A DNA stretch of 64,000 bases from Anaerobacillus alkalilacustris (GTDB taxonomy: Bacteria; Bacillota; Bacilli; Bacillales; Anaerobacillaceae). Where the stretch lies: NCBI RefSeq assembly GCF_001866005.1, contig NZ_MLQR01000001.1:375455-439454 (forward strand), given 5' to 3'. Positions 57,145 through 64,000 of the stretch are shown here, piece by piece; the stretch's first letter is position 1, and every line of letters begins with the position of its first letter. Both the position numbers and the translations under genes were made by a program. The notes beneath the pieces were generated by a model. That model did not search any database. It had not been told where the DNA came from and was given only the letters and a program-made list of their open reading frames with translations.

Positions 57145-57831
57145 TTAATATTTCAAGAGTTCTAATCTCTTGTCTAAGATTGTGATATCGGTACCTTTTT
57201 TCTCTTCTTTTTGTGGCAGTTTGTGTAAGAACGAGTTCACTACTGCCATTTTGCTGTAGATGATCCCTTCCTCTGGTGAGTCTGATTCACTTTTATTTAT
57301 AAACATAACTTTATCAGCAAACCCCATTTCCACTGCCTTTTTGGAATTAAACCAGCTTTCAGCATCCATTAAGTCAGAGAGCTCTGTCCTTGAAAGACCC
57401 GTCTTCAATTCATAAGCATTAATGATGCTTTCTTTAACTTCACTCAGCATATTGATGGCTTTTTCCATTTCAACAGTATCCCCAAAGGCAATGGTCATCG
57501 GATTATGGATCATCATCATGGAAACAGGGGACATATGCACCTCTCCACCTGCCATCGCAATGACCGATGCAGCACTAGCAGCAACCCCATCAATTTTCAC
57601 AGTAACCTTGCCCTTATAATCCATCAGCATGTTATAAATCTGACTCGCCGCAAACACATCGCCACCGGGGGAGTTAATCCAGATAGTAATATCCCCACTT
57701 TCATTGGTCAGTTCAGACTTAAATTGCTTCGGTGTTACTTCGTCACCAAACCATGACTCTTCCGCAATCACTCCGTCAAGATGAAGCGTCCTTCCACTCT
57801 CGTTCTTGACCCAATTCCAAAATTTATTCAA
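57145..57831 (-). CDS. Head maturation protease, ClpP-related
   Basis: A 228-residue serine protease of the S14/ClpP-like prohead family. Catalytic Ser in GVAASAASVIAMAGG, His in MMMIHNPM; INSPGGDVFAASQIYNM forms the oxyanion region. It processes capsid and portal during head assembly. Confidence 0.93.
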   Translation of the reverse strand: MNKFWNWVKNESGRTLHLDGVIAEESWFGDEVTPKQFKSELTNESGDITIWINSPGGDVFAASQIYNMLMDYKGKVTVKIDGVAASAASVIAMAGGEVHMSPVSMMMIHNPMTIAFGDTVEMEKAINMLSEVKESIINAYELKTGLSRTELSDLMDAESWFNSKKAVEMGFADKVMFINKSESDSPEEGIIYSKMAVVNSFLHKLPQKEEKKGTDITILDKRLELLKY

Positions 57832-57834
57832 GGT

Positions 57835-59058
57835 TTATCCCTCCTCATATTTTTCTGTCCAAGCACCAGCCTTTGACATATCAACAAAGTTCCCGTTCAC
57901 CAAGTATTTGTCTCCACCCTGTTCATCCGGAATTAAATTCATTTCTTCTAGCTCACGGATGTCATTAGCAGACATAACACCGTTTTGTCGCATGATTTGA
58001 TAAAATTGAGCCCTCGATCCCGCATCTCCCCGAAGGCGACCATTAAGGTTAAACTTAATGAAATACTCGCTTTTCTCGGATTCACTCAACAATGATTTCT
58101 TCATCGATTGCTCAATCCTCGTCACCCAAGGCATAATCGTATTATCAATAAAGCTAATGGACTGATGTTCAATGTTGCTAAAGGTTGCCTTATCAAGATT
58201 GGCCACCAGATGAGGTGGAACTCTAAAAATACGACAGATCTCTTCCGTTTGAAACTTTCTCGTTTCAAGGAACTGAGCCTGTTCTGGTGGAATGCCGATA
58301 CTCTGAAACTTCATTCCTTCTTCTAAAACCGCTATCCGATGAGAGTTCCCGCTTCCTTGATAAACAGCATTCCAACTTTCTCTTATTTTTGCAGGATCCT
58401 TTACGACACCGGGATGTTCTAACACCCCACCGGGATTAGCCCCGTTAGCAAAAAACTTAGCTCCATATTCTTCAGTGGCTAGTGCCATTCCAATCGCATT
58501 CTTGGCCATAGCAATTGGTGAGTAACCCACAAGACCATCAAAACCTAGTCCTGGGATATGAAGAACCTCATCACTTCTAAGAATGACTGTCCCGCTGTCC
58601 TTTAGGTATTTATAATAAAGCTCACCTGTTGAAGTTCGGTCCACCGTCATCTTGTCAGGAAGTAAGGGATAAAGAGAAAGCACATTTCCTCTTCCATCCC
58701 TGATGATTTGTACATAGGCATTTCCCCATAATAAAAGATGACTCATCAGTGTTTCCCTAAACACAAACGAAGTCATCTCGGAGTTTGGCTCATCATGGAG
58801 CATATTATATAAACGGTGTTCCAGTGCTTTTTCTTTACCGTTATCAGTGTATTTGTATAGATGCAGCGGAAGACTGGCGATGGTTTCTGCTAATATCCGA
58901 ACACATGCGTACACTGCCGTCGTCTGCATAGCTGTTCTTTCATTGACTGCTTTTCCACTGGTTGTCCCACCAAAAAAAAAGCTATAGGTGCTTCCTAAAA
59001 AGCTGTTCTTTGGACTAGCTCTTGATTGAAAAAGTTTTGATATAACTGGTATCTTCAT
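57835..59058 (-). CDS. HK97-family portal protein
   Basis: About 407 residues from the ATG at 59058, which has GGAGGT seven bases upstream (a longer frame starts at 59097). Contains AMQTTAVYACVRILAETIASLPLH, LLLWGNAYVQIIRDGRG and IFRVPPHLVANLDKATFSNIE. It forms the dodecameric vertex through which DNA is packaged. In most related phages it directly follows terminase; here the rnlAB genes intervene. Confidence 0.94.
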   Translation of the reverse strand: MKIPVISKLFQSRASPKNSFLGSTYSFFFGGTTSGKAVNERTAMQTTAVYACVRILAETIASLPLHLYKYTDNGKEKALEHRLYNMLHDEPNSEMTSFVFRETLMSHLLLWGNAYVQIIRDGRGNVLSLYPLLPDKMTVDRTSTGELYYKYLKDSGTVILRSDEVLHIPGLGFDGLVGYSPIAMAKNAIGMALATEEYGAKFFANGANPGGVLEHPGVVKDPAKIRESWNAVYQGSGNSHRIAVLEEGMKFQSIGIPPEQAQFLETRKFQTEEICRIFRVPPHLVANLDKATFSNIEHQSISFIDNTIMPWVTRIEQSMKKSLLSESEKSEYFIKFNLNGRLRGDAGSRAQFYQIMRQNGVMSANDIRELEEMNLIPDEQGGDKYLVNGNFVDMSKAGAWTEKYEEG

Positions 59059-59142
59059 CAGCTTTACCTCCGAAATTGGCATAAAAAAAGCACCCACTTC
59101 TCAGTAGATGCGCGAATTTATTATATTCTTGTTCATAAAAAA

Positions 59143-59167
59143 GGAGCAAGACATATAGTCTTACCCC
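59143..59167 (-). terminator. Terminator of the rnlAB unit
   Basis: A 10-bp stem with two G-T pairs (GGGGTAAGAC / GTCTTGCTCC, loop of 5) followed by TTTTTT on the minus strand, 60 bp after the antitoxin stop and 46 bp before the portal frame. It isolates the toxin-antitoxin genes from the portal gene. Confidence 0.75.
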
Positions 59168-59227
59168 TCCCGCAAATGAAATATTATTTGGATTAAGGCA
59201 TTACTCAAGCCTTCCAACAGTTTTTTG

Positions 59228-59584
59228 CTATATAGCATCACCAGTTGTAATTAGGTACTGAAGGGCTTTTGGTAGTACACTGTTTTTTACGAGCTGTTCA
59301 TTTTCCTTAAAAAACGATGAGCTCTTTTGACGAATATTTTCGTCAACATAATCTGCAATTTTTATTGATTGTCTTTGGCAAGCATCATTTACAACATTAC
59401 ATTCCACAAAACGGTTCTTTTTGTTTCCATGAATTAGCATAAAGTCAACCAAAATCTTACCTTGCCCTATACTCACTACATTGTCTAGCTTTGCTAAATC
59501 ACTGAGGGAGCTGCGAAAACTTGTCGCGATAAACAAGTAGTCATATGGGGCATTATTAAGTTGTATCACATCAAAATTAGCCAT
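59228..59584 (-). CDS. rnlB: RnlB-type antitoxin
   Basis: About 118 residues beginning MANFDVIQLN. The pattern (YDYLFIATSFRSSLSDL, VSIGQGKILVDFMLIHGNKKNRF, SVLPKALQYLITTGD) fits the RnlB/LsoB antitoxin family, in which an IL-D--L-NG---NRF core is typical. It should bind and silence the RnlA part of the upstream protein. The ATG at 59584 has GAAGGTGG six bases upstream; the gene starts about 26 bp after the toxin stop. Confidence 0.78.
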   Translation of the reverse strand: MANFDVIQLNNAPYDYLFIATSFRSSLSDLAKLDNVVSIGQGKILVDFMLIHGNKKNRFVECNVVNDACQRQSIKIADYVDENIRQKSSSFFKENEQLVKNSVLPKALQYLITTGDAI

Positions 59585-59610
59585 AGTAACCACCTTCTCC
59601 CTCAGTTATT

Positions 59611-61335
59611 TTATGCTATAAGATACGTATATGTTCGTTCAATCAGATCAATGACTTCATTTACAATTTGATCTGCTTCTAGTTTATCCTCTAAAATGCG
59701 AGTAGTAAATAATATTTGTTCCGAATGAAATAAGGTATGACGATTTTTCTTCAAGTAATTATAAACTTCCTCAAGTACTGCTTTGCTTTTATGATTCGAT
59801 AATCTATCAACAGTGTCTTTCTTTAAAACGTGTGAATCATTTCTTTTTACATATTTAAAATGACTCCCACATTGCTCTCCATATTTATGCCCAATTACGA
59901 TATTCTCTATACTAAATGTGTGCATTAGGTACCCTTCCAAAGCACGCAATGCCGGAAAAGCGTAACAAGAGTAATCTTCCACTTCCCTACCGATTTTTTT
60001 AAGCGCAATTGCAGGGGAAAGAATTTTGAAAAGCGTGTCGTCAATCTTTCCATATGTGTTTGGCATTAACCGCTGAAGCTCAGTTCGTGTATCTTCGACT
60101 TTTACATCCACTTCATGAAAAGAATTATTAGCTTCAACAACGTCAGTCATACTGATTTCTGGGCAGTAGGACAGAAAAGACATTGCTTCCGTATAGAGAT
60201 AAGCCGGTTTTCCTTGCAAGACAACTTTACCTGTTTCATAGATATTTATGTTTAATCGGTCACCTTTGGTGCTCAGAAATTTACACTGTTCATATTTTGG
60301 ATTTTCATGATGGATACAGTCTTTTGAAATATCTTCTAATCCTTCTAAAAAGTCCACAAGTTTATATGACCACTCCTGAGTAATCCTAAACGTATGTGAT
60401 TTGGAAACACCAGTATCTTTATAATCACTCAATTCAATAATCCGTTCTTTAAGTACAGAGGAAAATTCCGTATTTTTCCCTGTTGGGCTCATCGTTGTTG
60501 TCCCATTATTCTTACTATGAAAGTTTAAAGAGCACGGTTTGTCATTTACTGTGAAATCACACTTATTAACGTTGCCCTTCTCTTCCAGGGATATGAAATG
60601 AAAATCATCCCATTCTTGAGTACCAGCAGTCTTAATTAGCTCTATTAAATCGGTAGGATCTACATAAATACCAATATTTTTTGGCTTTTCGGAGACACTA
60701 TCTACTGAGTTCTCTACAGATTCTGTTTGCACAAAAGCTTCCTTAGCCAATTTATCTGCCAAATCGTTAAATTCATCACCAGAGTGGCTTTTAACCTTAA
60801 CGAATTTAACATTTACATCATTTTTAATTTTGTCAAAATATTGTTTATAAGCAATAGTGCCTGTTTTCTTTGCTTGCCACTCACCTGTACACCATTTAGC
60901 AATGCCTTCGTAATCATGATGAATTGTCAGGCTCTTGGCTTCCCTTTCGACAGCAAAAGCCATCGCTCTTTCTGAACCCTTAATTTCCCCTGCTACATTC
61001 CTCATGGAAACTAGGTCAGGATCACTAAATTTTTCAGCAAAATGTGTTTGTTCTCCTTGGTAAAAAATAACTGCACCGTAAGAAAACTCATTGCTCACTT
61101 CATTAAAGCTACCATCAACATAAGCTACAACTTCAGCTTCACTTTCGGCCGCCCTATCTTTTTCCGGATCGCCAGTTTCTTGTGTGCCAGTCAAGTAGGT
61201 TTCTGCCTGTGCTTTACTCGTAAAGCTTTTATATTCTGCACCTGGGTATCCGTGTACATTTTGTTTGCATTCATCCCATGTAGTAAAGATCCCAGTTCTT
61301 TTGCCTTGTTTTACTGCATAGTATTTTTTAGCCAC
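59611..61335 (-). CDS. rnlA: RNase HI domain fused to RnlA-type toxin
   Basis: About 574 residues from a GTG at 61335 (AGGAG 11 bases upstream). Domain order: a viroplasmin/RNase H1 hybrid-binding domain (about 2-47, YYAVKQGKRTGIF, EYKSFTSKAQAETYL); an RNase HI domain (about 66-205) with all four acidic catalytic residues (D74 in YVDGS, E117 in GEIKGSERA, D141 in HHDYEG, D194 in DLADKLA); then an RnlA-like region (about 215-574) whose C-terminal HEPN-type part has ALRALEGYLMHTF and an Rx4H motif (R532, H537). RnlA is an mRNA endonuclease toxin that blocks phage growth and is known to be stimulated by RNase HI in E. coli; here the two are one polypeptide. A longer frame upstream to 61488 is hydrophobic leader and unlikely to be translated. 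Confidence 0.82.
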   Translation of the reverse strand: MAKKYYAVKQGKRTGIFTTWDECKQNVHGYPGAEYKSFTSKAQAETYLTGTQETGDPEKDRAAESEAEVVAYVDGSFNEVSNEFSYGAVIFYQGEQTHFAEKFSDPDLVSMRNVAGEIKGSERAMAFAVEREAKSLTIHHDYEGIAKWCTGEWQAKKTGTIAYKQYFDKIKNDVNVKFVKVKSHSGDEFNDLADKLAKEAFVQTESVENSVDSVSEKPKNIGIYVDPTDLIELIKTAGTQEWDDFHFISLEEKGNVNKCDFTVNDKPCSLNFHSKNNGTTTMSPTGKNTEFSSVLKERIIELSDYKDTGVSKSHTFRITQEWSYKLVDFLEGLEDISKDCIHHENPKYEQCKFLSTKGDRLNINIYETGKVVLQGKPAYLYTEAMSFLSYCPEISMTDVVEANNSFHEVDVKVEDTRTELQRLMPNTYGKIDDTLFKILSPAIALKKIGREVEDYSCYAFPALRALEGYLMHTFSIENIVIGHKYGEQCGSHFKYVKRNDSHVLKKDTVDRLSNHKSKAVLEEVYNYLKKNRHTLFHSEQILFTTRILEDKLEADQIVNEVIDLIERTYTYLIA

Positions 61336-61449
61336 CTGTATCACCGCTCCTGTAAGTGCAAATTTCTTTGCAAATTTATTAATGATAAAAATATGAAAAA
61401 GTGCCTTACAGAATGGAGATTGAAGAAAATCTATCTTAAACCAAATAAA

Positions 61450-61479
61450 CAACCAGTTTCTAATCAAAAGAACTAGTTG
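61450..61479 (-). promoter_or_regulatory. Leader hairpin of rnlA
   Basis: Stem CAACTAGTT / AACTGGTTG (one G-T pair, loop of 12) followed by TTTATTT on the minus strand, between the promoter and the rnlA start. It could terminate terminase read-through or attenuate toxin expression. Confidence 0.45.
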
Positions 61480-61532
61480 CCCAGGCACATATGAAATATT
61501 AAACTATCTGTCTATTAAACTAAACTCTTATT

Positions 61533-61561
61533 ATTATACGTTAGTTAGGGACAGTTTGCAA
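61533..61561 (-). promoter_or_regulatory. Sigma-A promoter of rnlAB
   Basis: TTGCAA (61556-61561), a 17-bp spacer and TATAAT (61533-61538) on the minus strand, in the gap after the terminase stop. It predicts a leader of about 190 bases. Confidence 0.7.
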
Positions 61562-61591
61562 TGAAAACAAATGCAATGACTGGTTCTGAAC

Positions 61592-63136
61592 TCATAGTAT
61601 CAATATCCCTCGACCATTATAAACGCTCTCTCTATTTTCGTTTCTTATTGCTCGATCTAAAGCCATAATCATTGCCACGGCACCGTCTATTCGCTCGGTG
61701 CTTTTCTCTTTATCAGGCTTTATATTGCCTGCTGGGTCTGTTTTAACAAAGATGTTGTCCATCATCCACCGTAATACTGGATTTCCACCATGAACGATTC
61801 TTCTTTCTAACGTTATTTTCATCAATTCCTTTGAAGCTGGAGACATATCTTTATATCCTTGACCAAAAGGAACAACAGAAAAGCCCATTCCCTCTAAGTT
61901 CTGAACCATTTGTACCGCACCCCATCGGTCAAAGGCTATTTCTTTAATGTTATACTTCAATCCTAGCTCTTCGATAAATTTCTCAATAAATCCATAATGA
62001 ACTACGTTTCCTTCAGTGGTTTTGATATAGCCTTGTTTCTCCCAAATGTCATAAGGTACATGATCTCTCCTAACCCTTACTTTCATGTTTTCATCAGGGA
62101 TCCAAAAGTAAGGGAGAACAATAAACTTCTCATCATCAGTCTTTGGTGGAAAAACAAGTACAAAAGCTGTAATATCCGTTGTACTCGAAAGGTCTAAGCC
62201 ACCATAACACTCTCTACCACGGAGCAAGTCCAAATCAACCGGTTCATCGCAAGCGTCCCATTTCTCCATTTGCATCCAACGAGTTGATTGCTTCACCCAT
62301 TGATTTAGCCGCAACTGTCTAAAGATGTTCTCTTCCGCAGGGTTTTCCTTTGCACTTAGATACGCATTTCTTACTTTTTCTATGTCAATGGTATGGCCAA
62401 GAGATGGATTGGCTTTGTACCAGTTTTTTTCGTCAGTCCAGTCATCGTCATCATCAATTCCGTAAATGGCAGGATAAAAAGTAGGGTCAATTTTTCTACC
62501 GTCCAAAAGATCCACTGCCTTTTGGTGTACTTCATAACAAATCGAATTTCGGTCTGTACCTGCCGTAGTAATTAAAAAGAACAAAGGTTGCAAGCGAGCA
62601 TCACCAGACCCCTTGGTCATTACATCGAATAAATCTCGGTTCGGTTGAGCATGTAGCTCATCAAACACAACAGCATGAACATTCAGGCCATGTTTCGTGT
62701 ACGCTTCAGCGGAAAGAACCTGATAGAAACTATTCGTAGGTTTATAGACTAGTCGTTTCATTGACATAACAGGTTTAAATCGTTTCTTCAATGCGGGTGA
62801 CTGTTCTACCATTTCTACTGCAACGTCAAACACAATCGAAGCTTGTTGCCTATCTGATGCACAACCATAAACTTCAGCTCCCCACTCCCCATCACCACAG
62901 GTCATTAATAAAGCCAGAGCAGCTGCAAGCTCACTTTTCCCATTCTTTTTTGGAATTTCAACATAAGCTGTATTATATTGTCGGTACCCATTATCTTTTA
63001 CCGTTCCGAAAATATCCCTGACTATTTGATCTTGCCAAGGTAAAAGGTCGAAAGGAACCCCTCGCCACTGGCCTTTCGTATGCTTTAAGCAGTTTATAAA
63101 GTTAACGGCATGCTGTGCTTTTTTCTCATCATACAC
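61592..63136 (-). CDS. Phage terminase large subunit
   Basis: About 514 residues from a GTG at 63136 that overlaps the small-subunit stop by 8 bp. Walker A-like VEIPKKNGKSELAAAL, Walker B VVFDELHAQPNRDLF, coupling motif LITTAGT, and nuclease motif GGLDLSSTTDITAF are present. It packages DNA into the prohead through the portal. A longer frame to 63205 lies inside the small subunit gene. Confidence 0.93.
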   Translation of the reverse strand: MYDEKKAQHAVNFINCLKHTKGQWRGVPFDLLPWQDQIVRDIFGTVKDNGYRQYNTAYVEIPKKNGKSELAAALALLMTCGDGEWGAEVYGCASDRQQASIVFDVAVEMVEQSPALKKRFKPVMSMKRLVYKPTNSFYQVLSAEAYTKHGLNVHAVVFDELHAQPNRDLFDVMTKGSGDARLQPLFFLITTAGTDRNSICYEVHQKAVDLLDGRKIDPTFYPAIYGIDDDDDWTDEKNWYKANPSLGHTIDIEKVRNAYLSAKENPAEENIFRQLRLNQWVKQSTRWMQMEKWDACDEPVDLDLLRGRECYGGLDLSSTTDITAFVLVFPPKTDDEKFIVLPYFWIPDENMKVRVRRDHVPYDIWEKQGYIKTTEGNVVHYGFIEKFIEELGLKYNIKEIAFDRWGAVQMVQNLEGMGFSVVPFGQGYKDMSPASKELMKITLERRIVHGGNPVLRWMMDNIFVKTDPAGNIKPDKEKSTERIDGAVAMIMALDRAIRNENRESVYNGRGILIL

Positions 63137-63611
63137 CCTTACCACCACCTTGAAAGAGCATAAACTCCATTGGATCATTCGCATCCGTTGGTTTGTCGGC
63201 AACAATTCTACTTCGCGATGAAGGAGTTAACCCAAACTGCTCACAGAAACGATTCATGATTTTGAGGTAGCTCTGAGCAATGGACACCTGTGGCACCTGT
63301 TGCCAGTACCCTGAAGGGGTTTTTACAATCGTTCCATGTTTCGTGATAAATTCTTCTGCCTCTTTCCACCTTGCATAGGCTTGGCAGTATCCCGCAAAGG
63401 CTGCCATATCTACTTCTGTTAATATTCCTAGCTGCTCCAATTGCTTCACCATTCTGCGCCACTCTTTTTTAGCTTCAGGTTCTAACCAAGCTGGGCATCT
63501 AGGGGCTTTCTTATCCGGCTTGGGTTCATTTTGATTAAGATCTCGCTTTCCCGGATTGCCTTCCAATGCTTTAATCGCTGTTGGTTTTGGTTTCCTTCCC
63601 CGTTGGGCCAC
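63129..63611 (-). CDS. Phage terminase small subunit, P27 family
   Basis: A 160-residue protein with the P27-family start (RGRKPKPTAIKALEGNPGKRDLNQNEP), WLEPEAKKEWRRMVKQLEQLGILTEVD and a C-terminal GLTPSSRSRI motif. It recognises packaging-start DNA. No HNH endonuclease gene precedes it in the window. Confidence 0.92.
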   Translation of the reverse strand: MAQRGRKPKPTAIKALEGNPGKRDLNQNEPKPDKKAPRCPAWLEPEAKKEWRRMVKQLEQLGILTEVDMAAFAGYCQAYARWKEAEEFITKHGTIVKTPSGYWQQVPQVSIAQSYLKIMNRFCEQFGLTPSSRSRIVADKPTDANDPMEFMLFQGGGKGV

Positions 63612-63838
63612 AGGCTCAATGTCATCAGGCTAAAGAGCCAATAACTTACAAATTACATCTAAACCTCTAAATCAGGAAAATATAATCCAGTCTAAAGAAA
63701 AGTTTATCAACCAACTTAGGAAAAAAGGCAATAGGATACCCGGGGCTTGTATGTCATTTTTTTACAAGTCCTTGTTTTCTTACTCTCCAATTCTATTAAA
63801 AGCTTACACGTTACTCTTTTAAGCTAAAACGAAAATCC
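63612..63838. other. Non-coding junction before the terminase genes
   Basis: No gene. Holds a short inverted repeat (GGCTTGTA at 63744 with TACAAGTCC at 63763) that might be part of an IS end. Confidence 0.3.
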
Positions 63839-64000
63839 TTACAGACATCTCTTTCTATTAAGTGAATATTTATTTGCTTTCAATCCCATATTACGCTTAA
63901 AACTTCTCCCAGGTCGTATAGGCACCTTATTTCGTACGATTTCTTGCATGATGCGATGGAAGAGAGAGGTGCGTTTTTCCGGCTGCTTTTCTAGAAACAT
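63839..64000 (-). mobile_element. C-terminal part of a transposase (runs off the window)
   Basis: Minus-strand frame of 53 codons to a stop at 63839, continuing beyond 64000. The basic tail (EIVRNKVPIRPGRSFKRN, NKYSLNRKRCL) resembles the C-terminus of IS4-type transposases (KVPVRPGR...KxxKY). The IS appears to have inserted just upstream of terminase. Family assignment is tentative. Confidence 0.5.

Noticed and set aside
61339..61488. N-terminal extension of the RNase H-RnlA protein from the ATG at 61488
   Set aside because: It would add about 50 hydrophobic and aromatic residues read through a leader hairpin; the RNase H family begins at the AKKYYAVKQG stretch, for which a GTG with AGGAG is available.

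Overview
The window looks like a low-GC, endospore-forming Bacillaceae chromosome. Pointers are the LiaIH-FSR type stress operon, the YesN/YesM-type sugar regulators, AGGAGG-type ribosome sites, U-tailed hairpin terminators, and genes resembling spore-surface (BclA C-terminal type) proteins with a spore-type glycosyltransferase fragment. Species cannot be fixed from sequence alone. No tRNA, rRNA or CRISPR array was recognised.

0-31 kb is chromosomal backbone, almost all on the minus strand. It holds an AEC transporter; a five-gene envelope-stress operon (LiaI-like membrane protein, PspA/LiaH, LiaF, LiaS, LiaR); a Na+/alanine symporter; RlmN; and a Cof-type HAD phosphatase. Next come two GH1 phospho-beta-glucosidases divergent from an RpiR-type regulator, then a repeat-rich intergenic zone (13.0-14.5 kb). 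A fructan/sucrose-oligosaccharide module follows: binding protein, two permeases and two intracellular GH32 enzymes, with a histidine kinase / AraC-type response regulator / lipoprotein operon beside it. A near-identical 27-bp element precedes both of these operons. A phosphonate-type ABC importer (phnD-C-E-E) and an orphan ABC-2 permease complete this part.

31-38.5 kb is a rearranged accessory zone: ABC-2 and VanZ fragments joined tail to tail, a padR/DUF2812 pair behind a 17-bp inverted-repeat operator, a frameshifted serine recombinase, an IS21 IstB remnant, an IS end, spore-surface genes with a recent ~390-bp tandem duplication, and two copies of the 3' end of an RlmD/RumA-type rRNA methyltransferase gene that look like attachment-site scars.

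38.5-64 kb is a prophage-like element read leftwards. Right to left it has terminase small and large subunits, portal, ClpP-like protease, HK97 capsid, connectors, tail genes (including a -1 frameshifted tail chaperone), tape measure, tail-tip protein, a beta-propeller-like protein, holin and amidase. These are followed by a SHOCT protein and three serine-recombinase genes. Two cargo blocks carry likely anti-phage genes. One is a five-gene group beside the rlmD-like scar: a small unknown, a predicted modified-DNA reader/PD-(D/E)xK nuclease, an unknown, and two AbiH proteins. The other is an RnlA toxin fused to an RNase HI domain, with its RnlB antitoxin, placed between terminase and portal under its own promoter and terminator. 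The right edge is cut by a transposase fragment, so prophage replication and repressor genes are not visible here.
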